Shown here: positions 51,534 through 60,702 of the stretch, in pieces
How positions within the stretch are numbered: position 1 is the first letter of the stretch
Layout: every line of letters begins with the position of its first letter
DNA from: Rhizobium mayense
Lineage (GTDB): Bacteria; Pseudomonadota; Alphaproteobacteria; Rhizobiales; Rhizobiaceae
DNA: 64,000 nucleotides
Reading direction: 5' to 3'
Assembly: GCF_030272705.1 (NCBI RefSeq)
Contig: NZ_JARFYM010000025.1
Location: 1 to 64,000 of the forward strand
Translations under genes and position numbers: made by a program
The notes under the pieces: model-generated
Told to the model about the DNA's origin: nothing
The model's database searches: none
What the model saw: the letters and a program-made list of their open reading frames with translations, nothing else

Positions 51534-52831
51534 CGTTCCGTCAGCGCTTCGGAGCGCGCCTTGTTGATCGGTTTCATCAGATAGGCGAGGATCGCTTTGC
51601 GGCCGGTCATGATCTCGGCGGAAGCCACCATGCCCGGGATGATCGGATAGCGCTTGCCGTCGCGCTCCAGCTCCGACTTGTCGGTCTTGATGCGCACGAG
51701 GTAATAGGTTTCGTTCTTGTCCTTATCGACAAGGCTGTCGGCGGAGACGTTGACGACCGTACCGTCCAGCGCGCCGAAGATCGAGAAATCGTAGGCCGAA
51801 ATCTTGATGACCGCAGGCTGGCCGACGCGGACGAAGGCAACGTCGCGCGGTGAAATCTTCGCCTCGATCAACAGATTGTCGGCTGTCGGCACGACGCCGG
51901 CGATAACCTTACCGGCGTCGACATAGGCGCCGATGGTATTGACCTCCAGCGTATTGACGATGCCGTCGACAGGGGAACGGATATCCGTATGCTTGACCCG
52001 GTCGGATGCCCCGCGGATCGTCTCGTCGACGACCGACAGCTCCGACAGTGCCTGCCCCTTGTCGGTCAATGCCTGTTGGCGCAGCTGCAACCCGAGGTCG
52101 TTGACCTGTAGGTTAGCCTCCTTGACGGCCGCCTGCAGGCGATCCAGACTTTCGACGTAGACTTTAAGCTGACCCTGTAGGTCGACCAAGTCTCGCTGGA
52201 CCTTCAGGATTTCAGTTTCGGCGACCAGCTTCTTCTCGCCGAGCGGCTTCAGCAGATCATACTGCTTTTGGGCGCCGGCGATATTCTGCGTCAGGCGGTC
52301 TATGTTGGCATGGGCCTCGTCCAGCTCGTTCTGATGCTGCTTCAAACGCTGGTCGAGAACATCGAGCTTGTTCTGATAGGCGGCACGATCCGCCTCGAAA
52401 AGCTTTTCCTCGTTGTCGCAGACGTTCTTGGCGGTGGCCAGAATATCGGCGGGACAAATAAATTGCGCGTCGTAGGTGCCCGCCTCCTCCAAGGCGAGGC
52501 GCGCAACCTTGGCACCGAGAGCACGGGCCTTGGCCACCGACTCACCAAGCGTCGATTGCGTCGTGGTATTGTCGAGCTGGACCAGAAGATCGCCCTTACG
52601 GACGACTTGGCCGAGATTGACATTGATTTGCTGGACGATGCCGGGCTCGGACGACTGTACGATCTGCGTCTTCGATACCGGTATCACCTTCCCCTCGCCC
52701 CGTGCGATCTCGTCGATATCGGCCAACGCCGCCCAAGCGATGAAAGCGGCAATCATCAAGGCGCAGATACCGAGGATCAGCCGGGCGAAAAGTGGAGGAT
52801 TGTCGTGGATATTGCGACGATGAGTCCGCAT
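51530..52831 (-). CDS. HlyD-family type I secretion membrane-fusion protein
   Basis: A 433-residue adaptor: one N-terminal membrane helix (LILGICALMIAAFIAWAALA), a biotinyl-lipoyl hinge (EPGIVQQINVNLGQVVRKGD), a long coiled coil (residues about 120-270) and a C-terminal beta-barrel (DIRSPVDGIVNTLEV). It bridges the inner-membrane ABC exporter and TolC. Its start overlaps the exporter stop as TGATG, and its own stop overlaps the RHH gene. It is part of the apparatus that should export the giant adhesin. Confidence 0.92.
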   Translation of the reverse strand: MRTHRRNIHDNPPLFARLILGICALMIAAFIAWAALADIDEIARGEGKVIPVSKTQIVQSSEPGIVQQINVNLGQVVRKGDLLVQLDNTTTQSTLGESVAKARALGAKVARLALEEAGTYDAQFICPADILATAKNVCDNEEKLFEADRAAYQNKLDVLDQRLKQHQNELDEAHANIDRLTQNIAGAQKQYDLLKPLGEKKLVAETEILKVQRDLVDLQGQLKVYVESLDRLQAAVKEANLQVNDLGLQLRQQALTDKGQALSELSVVDETIRGASDRVKHTDIRSPVDGIVNTLEVNTIGAYVDAGKVIAGVVPTADNLLIEAKISPRDVAFVRVGQPAVIKISAYDFSIFGALDGTVVNVSADSLVDKDKNETYYLVRIKTDKSELERDGKRYPIIPGMVASAEIMTGRKAILAYLMKPINKARSEALTER

Positions 52832-54984
52832 CAGGGCACCGCCTTGCGCTGCATCGCCTCGATGACGGCGTGCTTCGGTCCATCGGCAATGATGCGGCCC
52901 TTGTCGATGACGATGAGCCGGTCGACCAGCTCCAACATGCTGTGGCGATGGGTCGCCACCATCAGCGTTGTTTCCGGACCAAACGCATTCGTTAGCTTGT
53001 TGATCAGATGCCGTTCGCTCGCCAGATCCATCGCGCCCGAGGGCTCATCGAGGAAGACGATCTTCGGCCGGGTCAAGAGCAGGCGCGCGATGGTTAGTGC
53101 CTGCTTCTGGCCATTCGAAAGGTTCGCGCCGCGCTCGCCGACCGGCATGTCGAAACCGCGCGGATGGACGGCGACGAATTCCTCGACACCGGTCATCTGC
53201 GAGACGGCCAGCAGCTCTTCGTCGCTCGCATCAGCCCGCCCGAGCAGCAGATTTTCCTTCACTGTGCCGGAAAACAGGTCCGACGACTGACCGGCGACAG
53301 CCACGGCGGCGCGCACCTCTGCCATGTGATATTGACGGATATCGACCCCATCGATCAACACGCGGCCGCTGGCGGGTTGGAAGAGCCCGTCGAGCAACCG
53401 GCCGATCGTCGTCTTGCCTGAACCAATGCGGCCGATAATCCCGATCTTCTCGCCGGGCGTAACCGTGAAGGATAGTTGATTGATGACTGACTGGTCGGAA
53501 CCCGGATATTGGAAAGAGACGTTCTGGAAGCTGAATGCGCCGCTGCGGATCTGCCGGTTGACAAAGCCGACAGTCGACGGTCGGTCATCAGGCTGTTCCA
53601 TGATCTTATCGAGAATGCGCAGCGACATGGTGGCCTGGCGGAAGCGCGCCAATGTCATGGCGATCTGTCCGAAAGGCGCGCCGGCGCGGCTCGCCAGCAT
53701 GACGGTGGCAACGATCGCGCCCATGGCAATTTTTCCATCGGCGAATTCATAGGTGCCCGCCACGACGATGAGGACGCTAACCATCTGTTGCAACAACATC
53801 GTCAAGTTGATGGCGTTCGACGAGATGTGCTTAATGTCCTCGCTGGTGCGGCTTGAATATTTCGTCAGCTCCTGCCAGCGGCGCAACATGGTCGCCTCGG
53901 CTCGAAGACTCTTCAATGTCTCGATCGTCGAAATTGTCTCCACGAGCATCGACTGGCGACGCGATGCTTCATTCGTCGCAGTCGCCATGCGCTTGCCGAT
54001 CTGCGCCTGAGCCACGAGCCCAATCACCACAGACAGAACGAAGGCGACGGCCGGAATAACCACCAGCCAGTCGGCGATCATGTAGATGACGATCAGGAAG
54101 ATGACGACGAAGAGGCTGTCGATCAGCACGCCGATGGTGTTCGAGGTGAAGAATTCGCGCACGAATTCATATTGCGTCACGCGGTTGGCATATTCGCCTG
54201 TCGACATCGGGCGGGACGCCAGCGTCGAGTTCAGGATCTTGTCGAAGATCAGTTGCGACAGACGCATGTCCGCCTTGCGGCCGGCATAGTCTATCAGCGA
54301 CGCGCGGGCCGTCTTAAGGAGGAAATCGAAAAGATATGCCAGGGAAATGCCGGCGGTCAGCACCCAGAGCGTCGGGAACGCCTTGTTCGGCAGCACGCGG
54401 TCGTAGACATTCATGGTGAAAAGCGGTGACGCCAGCGCGATAATGTTGATAAATAGCGCCGCCAGCATGACGCGGGCATAGGTGCGCCAGTAGGGCACCA
54501 GCGTCGTCGCCAGCCAGTGACGCTTTTCTATCTCCACCGCATGACCGACGCGCGCTTCTTCCGAAGCATTCTGATAGAAGAGCGTGAAGGCAAAGGCGGC
54601 CTGCGGATTGAGAGCGGCAAGCTCGTCCCGCGTCAGGTGGAGCGACGCTCCGGCCGTTGGCGCGATGTCGATGACGTAGGAGCCATTTTCGGCCATTTCG
54701 AGCAACGGGAGCACGCCGCCGCCGGCAAAGGCGACGATGGCGGGGCAGTCGAAATTACCCAGCCGGCAATCGCGTTCTTTGTGCTTCAGAACCTGCAAGC
54801 CGACGCGTTCCGACAGGCGCTCGACATCGTCCTGCTCCATGGCTTCCAGAACCTCGTCCGGAACGCCTGAAAACAGCACTGTATCCGAGCTCGGGCGGCC
54901 GTAAAACGCGGCGATCGATTTGAATGCCGACTTGAATGACCGCAGCGATACGCTCGCAGACACGTCAGGTGCCACGTTCAACAT
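52831..54984 (-). CDS. Type I secretion ABC transporter (LapB/RtxB-like)
   Basis: A 717-residue exporter. The N-terminal ~150 residues are a C39-peptidase-like domain without an evident catalytic Cys-His pair, as in RTX and Lap exporters. A six-helix membrane domain follows. The ATPase has Walker A GRIGSGKTTIGRL, a signature written LSNGQKQALTIARLL (Asn in place of Gly) and Walker B IVFLDEPSGAMD. The degenerate peptidase means substrates keep their N-terminus, consistent with C-terminal secretion signals. It overlaps hlyD and follows tolC by 28 bp. It should export the adhesin encoded 5 kb away. Confidence 0.92.
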   Translation of the reverse strand: MLNVAPDVSASVSLRSFKSAFKSIAAFYGRPSSDTVLFSGVPDEVLEAMEQDDVERLSERVGLQVLKHKERDCRLGNFDCPAIVAFAGGGVLPLLEMAENGSYVIDIAPTAGASLHLTRDELAALNPQAAFAFTLFYQNASEEARVGHAVEIEKRHWLATTLVPYWRTYARVMLAALFINIIALASPLFTMNVYDRVLPNKAFPTLWVLTAGISLAYLFDFLLKTARASLIDYAGRKADMRLSQLIFDKILNSTLASRPMSTGEYANRVTQYEFVREFFTSNTIGVLIDSLFVVIFLIVIYMIADWLVVIPAVAFVLSVVIGLVAQAQIGKRMATATNEASRRQSMLVETISTIETLKSLRAEATMLRRWQELTKYSSRTSEDIKHISSNAINLTMLLQQMVSVLIVVAGTYEFADGKIAMGAIVATVMLASRAGAPFGQIAMTLARFRQATMSLRILDKIMEQPDDRPSTVGFVNRQIRSGAFSFQNVSFQYPGSDQSVINQLSFTVTPGEKIGIIGRIGSGKTTIGRLLDGLFQPASGRVLIDGVDIRQYHMAEVRAAVAVAGQSSDLFSGTVKENLLLGRADASDEELLAVSQMTGVEEFVAVHPRGFDMPVGERGANLSNGQKQALTIARLLLTRPKIVFLDEPSGAMDLASERHLINKLTNAFGPETTLMVATHRHSMLELVDRLIVIDKGRIIADGPKHAVIEAMQRKAVP

Positions 54985-55012
54985 GGAGTACTACCAATCT
55001 CAGTCCTAACGA

Positions 55013-56449
55013 TTAACGAATCGGCTCGAGCAGATCCATCGGCAGGCCGGGCTTCTGGTGCGAGTCGTATCTGACATAACCGGGATCAGCCGTGTTCGAC
55101 GACACCCCGAACTGATCGCGGGCATAAGGCGTCGCCTGCTCGACCGGCTTCAGCTTCATCGTCGACAACAAACTGCCCGATGCTGCGAGGATCTTGTATT
55201 CGGCAAAGAGCGAAGCGACATCCGCCGTCTTGGCCAAAACCTCGGTGTTGAAGCGGGTATTCTGGGCATCCAACAGATCGAGCAATGAGCGCTGACCGAC
55301 CTTGAATTGGTCACGATAGGACGACACGAGCTGGGCGTTCGTCTTCTCTTGCCCATCCAAAATACGCGCCAGCTGGCCCTGATTGGTGCGCTCGCTCCAA
55401 GCGGAGCGAACCGACTGATCGACCTCGCGATAGCTCTGGCTCAATGCAAAACGCTGTTCGGTGGCGCGACGGACCAGTTCCTGCTGATGGGCAGTATCGA
55501 TTCCGCCGTGATAGAGGTTCCATTTGGCGACGACACCGACCTGGACGTCGTTGGTGTTGCCCTTGTTGCCGTCAACATCATCACCAATGCGTGCACTGCC
55601 GACGAGGTCCAACTTCGGCAGGAAGGCAGCCTTGGAACCGCGGACATCGGCGTCAGCAGCGTTGACATCAGCTTTGGCCGAAGAAATCTGCGGATTATTT
55701 TTTTGGGCGATGAAGACGGCGTCATCCAGCGTCTTCGGCAGGTAATGCGCTACAGAGGCAGGACGTTGCGCATTGCTGATCGGCTCGCCGACGACTTGAA
55801 GGTAGCGGATCTTGGTCGCATCCAGCTCCTGCTTGGCTTCCTGAAGGCGGGCATCTGCCGCTTGCAGGCGCTCGCGACCCTGAAAGCGATCGGCATCGGT
55901 AAGGGCACCACCTTTGATGCTTTCCTCGATGTTGCCGACCATCTGCTTGTGGAAGGCGACGTTCCTTTCCGCCGCTGCGACGATTTCCGTCTGCAGCATA
56001 TATTCGAGATAATTCTGGGTCACTTCGAGCGCCAAGGCTTCCGAGCGCTGCTGGACGCGAAAGGATGCGCCGTCGACACGAGCCGCCTGCTTGTCCTTTT
56101 GTGCCTTGCGGTCACCGCCGTCAAACAACGTCTGCGTGATAGTCAAGCTTACGTCGGCCGGGTTCAGGTAATCCGTGCTACGTGACAGGGCTCCAGACGT
56201 GACGTCCGAAAGTCTACGGCGACCGTAACCCGACTCCAGATCGACGGAAGGCAAATAAAGCCCCCGCGCCTGGCGCAACTCGAACTCGGTCGCCTCCCGA
56301 TTTTGGGCAGCCTCCATGATCTGCGGGTTGGTCTTCATTGTCTTGTCAATTGCCTGCTGCAGTGTCACGGCGTAAGCAGCGCTACTAAATAAAGAACTAA
56401 TGGCTGCCGAAATCCCGATCGCTACAATCAATCGCTTTCTATAAGACAA
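55013..56449 (-). CDS. TolC-family outer-membrane channel
   Basis: A 478-residue outer-membrane factor with a signal peptide (LIVAIGISAAISSLFSSAAYA), then the two-fold repeated helical-barrel pattern starting VTLQQAIDKTMKTNPQI and repeating at LDDAVFIAQKNNPQI. It forms the outer-membrane exit duct for the type I system. It is the first gene of the operon tolC-ABC-hlyD-RHH, with about 800 bp of mostly non-coding DNA upstream to hold the promoter. Confidence 0.92.
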   Translation of the reverse strand: MSYRKRLIVAIGISAAISSLFSSAAYAVTLQQAIDKTMKTNPQIMEAAQNREATEFELRQARGLYLPSVDLESGYGRRRLSDVTSGALSRSTDYLNPADVSLTITQTLFDGGDRKAQKDKQAARVDGASFRVQQRSEALALEVTQNYLEYMLQTEIVAAAERNVAFHKQMVGNIEESIKGGALTDADRFQGRERLQAADARLQEAKQELDATKIRYLQVVGEPISNAQRPASVAHYLPKTLDDAVFIAQKNNPQISSAKADVNAADADVRGSKAAFLPKLDLVGSARIGDDVDGNKGNTNDVQVGVVAKWNLYHGGIDTAHQQELVRRATEQRFALSQSYREVDQSVRSAWSERTNQGQLARILDGQEKTNAQLVSSYRDQFKVGQRSLLDLLDAQNTRFNTEVLAKTADVASLFAEYKILAASGSLLSTMKLKPVEQATPYARDQFGVSSNTADPGYVRYDSHQKPGLPMDLLEPIR

Positions 56450-56844
56450 AACTGTACCCTTCCCCTATAATAATACTTTGCTAATATGCGATCTAAAGCT
56501 TATCCAACTATTAGGCTAGACGAAGTCATGTCTTCTTGCAAAGTAGATTCCAATTTATTCGTGTGAAGCAGTTAATATCGGGACACGCAAGCCTTACGGC
56601 TAACAATATGTTGACCATTTTTGGTCTTTTCACAGCTGCAGCACGGATGTGTGGCCGATCCGACATACAATCGTCTCTTCATGCGAGCTAAGGGACGATG
56701 AATTCTACTTAAAGCTGATTTTCCATTGTCTAGAAATATCTGGGGATGACAACTTTCCCGTGTGCAGCGACGCCATCGATTTCGATCAAACACATCGGAC
56801 AGTCCGACGAATCACCAAGCAGTCAGTGCGGTTGAGACTTTACA

Positions 56845-57055
56845 ATGAAAACATGCTTCACGCAGATCGCCGGAATGCCTCCGATCGACTATATCAGCCG
56901 GTGGCGGATGCTTTTGGGCAAAGACGCGCTCACCACATCGGATCTGTCGATGACGGAGATCACCCAACTGATCGACTTCCAATCTGTAAGCAGCTTCAGC
57001 ACATGGTTCAATTGTGACGCGGTGACGCCTCCTTCGGCTTATTGCAAAGAGCCGC
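56845..57055 (+). pseudogene. AraC-type HTH regulator relic
   Basis: About 70 codons encode only the end of an AraC/XylS DNA-binding domain: FTQIAGMPPIDYISRWRM, then SMTEITQLIDFQSVSSFSTW and PPSAYCK. The first helix-turn-helix and the whole ligand domain are missing, and the normally conserved F-R motif is corrupted. No ribosome binding site is apparent. The rest of 56450-57268 shows no gene; it holds the tolC promoter side and decayed DNA. Confidence 0.65.
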
Positions 57056-57280
57056 CGGACTTAAAGGCCCGTCGTCAAAGCAATCTATTCCTAGGATGCC
57101 CAACTGCGAACGCCGGAAGGCCTGAGCCTTTGCAGTTTCCCGACCAAATGCTCCGCGCATCATGATGTTCAATTCGCCAGATTGAGAAAGCCCTTCCACC
57201 CGTCTTTGAGCGTTAACGTTTGATCAACCGAATGGCGCGAAAAGTTTCCGCCGAACACATATAGATATTTGAGGTTGCAA

Positions 57281-58000
57281 ATGGGCTGCGTCGCCATTCC
57301 TTCCTTTGATTCATATCGAAGCCTTTCCGCCGTTCCGACGCAACGCATACTGAGAAACAACGTGGTGGTGGACCAACTGCACAAATCGGTGGGATTCAGG
57401 CACATCGCCGTCGCAGGCCTCGATATCGACGGCTATCACTTCGGGCACGGCCAGTCGAGCGAGACCTCTTTTCCCCCAGCCTATGTGGAGACGTACTTCG
57501 CCGAAGAGCTTCATCTTTCCGATCCGCTCGTAATATTGTCACAACGCCGGAACGCGGCGATGACTGAAGAAGAAGCGTTCGACACGATGGTAGCGCCGGC
57601 GCGGCTTGAGTACTTGCATCGTTCCTTTGATATCCGAAACCGCTTTCTGGTTCCCGTGTCGAGAGACGACCGTGTTTATGGAGGTGTTTGCTTCACAAGC
57701 GACCGTCCATTTGCGGAAAGCGAGCGGCAGTTGCTGGCGTTCCTCGCCGAGCCGCTCCACAGATCTGTAACGAGGCCAGTGATGGACCGCTTCGCGGCGA
57801 GCACGTACCGTCTTTCGGAAGGCGAGCTGCACTGCCTCGCGTTGGCGAGCAAAGGGCTGACCAGCGACGAAATCGCGGCCGCTTCCGAGTACCAAGCCGA
57901 AACGGTCAACACCTATCTAAAGCGCGCAGTACACAAACTTGGCGCCAACAATCGCACGCATGCGATCGCTGAGGCGATCCGCCGGCAGATTATCAGCTAA
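57281..58000 (+). CDS. LuxR-type transcription regulator
   Basis: A 239-residue protein. The N-terminal ~155 residues resemble the autoinducer-binding/GAF-like fold of LuxR proteins (VGFRHIAVAGLDIDGYHFG, FAEELHLSDPLVILSQ). The C-terminal 60 form a LuxR HTH (LSEGELHCLALASKGLTSDEIA, then TVNTYLKRAVHKLGANNRTHAIAEA). The ATG at 57281 has GAGG upstream and fits better than the TTG at 57269. No luxI-type synthase is in the window, so it would be a solo regulator responding to a signal made elsewhere, or a VisN/VisR-like regulator of motility, which its neighbour, a chemoreceptor gene, would suit. Confidence 0.8.
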   Translation: MGCVAIPSFDSYRSLSAVPTQRILRNNVVVDQLHKSVGFRHIAVAGLDIDGYHFGHGQSSETSFPPAYVETYFAEELHLSDPLVILSQRRNAAMTEEEAFDTMVAPARLEYLHRSFDIRNRFLVPVSRDDRVYGGVCFTSDRPFAESERQLLAFLAEPLHRSVTRPVMDRFAASTYRLSEGELHCLALASKGLTSDEIAAASEYQAETVNTYLKRAVHKLGANNRTHAIAEAIRRQIIS

Positions 58001-58374
58001 AAACACGCAACGCGCGCTAACATGCGGCTTGAGATCAACATCTAATAGAATATCGACAAATTCCCAGTCGCAACTTGGGAAAAATCAAATACTTCCTGTT
58101 TTCTTTATGGTTTTGAAACCATTGCGTCCCACTTTTGGGACAGCGAGGCGACGCGAAATTTCGTCCCAGCTGCCATGATGGCGGCGGCCTTCGCGACGCG
58201 GGTATCTCCGCATTAACAGCCAAGATTACTGCTACAGATGTCGTCCTACAAACCGTGCCGATGAACTGGCTATCTCGCTGCTGATTGCGGCGGTTGCCGC
58301 ATGCCGAGGCGCGCGCATTGCAATAACGAGAGCGATTACAGCTCTTGAATGTAATCCTACTGTGAGGAAACGAT
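58001..58374. promoter_or_regulatory. Upstream region of the chemoreceptor gene with CCCA/TGGG dyads
   Basis: No gene is supported. A 16-bp inverted repeat GTCCCACTTTTGGGAC lies at 58127-58142, and a looser one, CCCAGTCGCAACTTGGG, lies about 65 bp before it. The shared TCCCA/TGGGA arms suggest one regulator binding twice, perhaps the LuxR-type protein encoded just upstream; this is a guess. Confidence 0.4.
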
Positions 58375-60168
58375 ATGAGGGGAATAGCATCCAGCTTTGG
58401 GTCGGACGCAAAGGCTGTATTGGCCGCGATGAACAAGTCGCAAGCCATCATTGAGTTCGACATGACGGGCAAGGTTCTGACAGCCAATACCAATTTTTGC
58501 CGAACCCTCGGCTACGAGGCTTCGGAGATCATCGGCCAACATCACCGCTTGTTCGTCGATCCGGCGGAAGCCTCGTCCTCCGACTATCGTGAGTTCTGGG
58601 CCAGTCTCAATCGCGGTGAGTTTGACCAGCGTCAGTACAGGCGCATCGGAAAGGGTGGCAAGGAGGTCTGGATCGAAGCCTCCTACAATCCGGTCCTTCG
58701 AGGTGGAAAACCATACAAGGTCGTCAAGTTCGCAACCGACATCACGACGCAAAAGTTGAAAAGCGCCGAGGACGCGGGCAAACTCGAAGCGCTCTCTCGT
58801 GCCCAGGCCGTCATTGAATTTACGCCGAACGGCGAGATCCTGACCGCCAACCAAAATTTCCTCTCAGCGCTCGGCTATCAGCTTTCGGAAATCCACGGCC
58901 GCCATCATTCGATGTTTTGCGACAGTATCTATACGAAGAGTGACGACTATCGCCGTTTCTGGCAACGGCTCTCCGATGGCGAATTCGTAGCAGAAGAATT
59001 CCTGCGCATCGGCAAGGGTGGGAAGAGGCTCTATATCCAAGCCTCCTACAATCCCATCTTCGACATGAACGGCAAGGTCTTCAAGATCGTCAAATTCGCG
59101 ACCGACGTTACCGCCCGGGTGAATAATGTCGATCAGCTCGCGGCCGCGTTGATGCAGCTTTCGAATGGCGATCTGACGCAGAACTTGAGCACCCCATTCA
59201 TTCCTACGCTGGAACGCCTCCGCACCGACTTCAACGCGGCAATGGAGAAGTTGCGGACGGCAATGCAGGCGGTGGCTGAGAATGCCGGCGCAATCGCCGC
59301 CGGCTCGCAGCAGATCCGGTCGGCCTCCGACGATTTATCGAAGCGAACCGAGCAGCAGGCCGCCTCAGTGGAAGAGACAGCCGCGGCCCTTGAGGAGATC
59401 ACGACCACGGTGGCTGATTCCAGCCGCCGCGCCGAAGAGGCCGGCCAGCTTGTCCGCAAGACGCGCGAGAACGCCGAGCATTCAGGCGCGGTCGTTCGTA
59501 GCGCCATCGAGGCCATGGGCAAGATCGAGAGCTCCTCCGCGGAAATCTCCAATATCATTGGCGTCATCGACGAGATTGCCTTCCAGACCAATCTTCTGGC
59601 GCTTAACGCCGGTGTCGAGGCCGCGCGCGCTGGCGACGCCGGAAAAGGCTTCGCTGTCGTAGCCCAGGAGGTGCGTGAACTTGCCCAGCGCTCCGCCAAA
59701 GCTGCCAAGGAAATCAAGGGCCTGATCACCGATTCAAACGCGCACGTGAAGAATGGCGTAGCACTGGTTGGAGAAACGGGCACCGCGCTCACAACAATCG
59801 TGTCGCAGGTCCAGCAGGTCAACAGCAACGTCGAAGCTATCGTCGAAGCCTCCAAGGAGCAGGCGACGGGTATCAAGGAGATCAATCAGGCGGTCAACAC
59901 CATGGATCAGGGCACACAGCAGAATGCGGCCATGGTCGAAGAATCGACGGCCGCCGCTCACAGCCTTGCGAAAGAAACTGACGCGCTGTTCCAGTTGTTG
60001 GGTCAGTTCAATGTCGGAAGCGGCATGACCCGGCCCGAAACTCGGCCCGTTATCGCGACCGCCGCCTCAAAGCTGGTTATGTCGCCGGCGCGGAGCACGG
60101 TGTCGAAGCTGGCTGCAGCCTTTCATGGCAATGTGGCCGTTGCTAGCAACAATTGGGAGTCATATTGA
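58375..60168 (+). CDS. Soluble methyl-accepting chemotaxis protein with two PAS domains
   Basis: A 597-residue chemoreceptor without membrane segments. Two PAS domains (about 10-120 and 130-245) have near-parallel motifs (FRTLGYEASEIIGQHH-like and FLSALGYQLSEIHGRHH), each ending in KVVKFATDI/KIVKFATDV. A HAMP-like linker follows (MQLSNGDLTQNL), then the signalling coiled coil with the hairpin tip EIAFQTNLLALNAGVEAARA. The extreme C-terminus is NWESY, which resembles the NWETF pentapeptide that tethers CheR methyltransferase and CheB. It is probably a cytoplasmic redox, oxygen or metabolic sensor for chemotaxis. GAGGAAACG precedes the ATG. Its stop overlaps the start of a truncated cheW (TGATG). 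Confidence 0.9.
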   Translation: MRGIASSFGSDAKAVLAAMNKSQAIIEFDMTGKVLTANTNFCRTLGYEASEIIGQHHRLFVDPAEASSSDYREFWASLNRGEFDQRQYRRIGKGGKEVWIEASYNPVLRGGKPYKVVKFATDITTQKLKSAEDAGKLEALSRAQAVIEFTPNGEILTANQNFLSALGYQLSEIHGRHHSMFCDSIYTKSDDYRRFWQRLSDGEFVAEEFLRIGKGGKRLYIQASYNPIFDMNGKVFKIVKFATDVTARVNNVDQLAAALMQLSNGDLTQNLSTPFIPTLERLRTDFNAAMEKLRTAMQAVAENAGAIAAGSQQIRSASDDLSKRTEQQAASVEETAAALEEITTTVADSSRRAEEAGQLVRKTRENAEHSGAVVRSAIEAMGKIESSSAEISNIIGVIDEIAFQTNLLALNAGVEAARAGDAGKGFAVVAQEVRELAQRSAKAAKEIKGLITDSNAHVKNGVALVGETGTALTTIVSQVQQVNSNVEAIVEASKEQATGIKEINQAVNTMDQGTQQNAAMVEESTAAAHSLAKETDALFQLLGQFNVGSGMTRPETRPVIATAASKLVMSPARSTVSKLAAAFHGNVAVASNNWESY

Positions 60169-60299
60169 TGACCGAACCAAAGTCCCCGACCGGGCTCGAA
60201 CGCGATACCCTGGATATCATCGCCTTTCGCCCTCTCGGTCGGGGATTTGGGCCACAACGAGAACGGGCCGTTGCTATGGGGGCTCAGAGCCTGCGTTGA
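60168..60299 (+). pseudogene. cheW: Truncated cheW remnant coupled to the chemoreceptor gene
   Basis: The chemoreceptor stop and an ATG overlap as TGATG. The 43-codon frame begins with ERDTLDIIAFR after a short leader, which matches the start of rhizobial CheW proteins, where the first beta-strand reads DIIAFRLHDQEF. After AFR the similarity stops (PLGRGF) and the frame ends at 60299. CheW couples receptors to CheA, so an intact copy would have completed the operon; this one lacks over 80% of the domain. The breakpoint coincides with an inverted repeat (60183-60245), suggesting rearrangement. Confidence 0.7.
60183..60245. repeat. Inverted repeat TCCCCGACCG / CGGTCGGGGA
   Basis: Perfect 10-bp arms at 60183-60192 and 60236-60245, separated by 43 bp, inside the cheW remnant. 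The second arm lies just beyond the point where CheW similarity ends. No U-tract follows, so it is not a typical terminator. It may mark an inversion or deletion endpoint. Confidence 0.55.
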
Positions 60300-60702
60300 A
60301 GTTGCAACTTGCTATCAAGCCTCCCCTAGAAACTAGGAAAACCGGGTTTTGCATTGATGGGATTAGAACCTTCGGCACCGCCTGCGAGTGCAAATAAGCA
60401 TCAAATAATGACCCCAAATGCTGCAGCGAAAACAATTGCTTGTTGCGTTATCGGCATCGTGACCTCCATGCCGATTCACACGCTGAAGATGAAACACGCC
60501 CAGGACCATGGATCGAGATGAAGCGCTGGGGTTTTAGCGCAAACCGGGCACCAAGCGCAAACAACGGTTCCGGATATTCGTTCGAAGACATTCGTGAAAA
60601 CAACAACTGTGCAAAGCAACAAATTTTACAGGATTTCTTAAGCCGGTTTTTTCGGGCCCGTGTTTAGCTGACGCAGCATTTAAGAACGGGTATAACTCCA
60701 AT
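60300..60702. other. Intergenic stretch without a recognisable gene
   Basis: The remaining sequence between the cheW remnant and the GGDEF-like gene has only short frames (for example 60440-60667) with no ribosome binding site or family likeness. It probably holds the promoter of the GGDEF-like gene near its right end. Confidence 0.4.
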
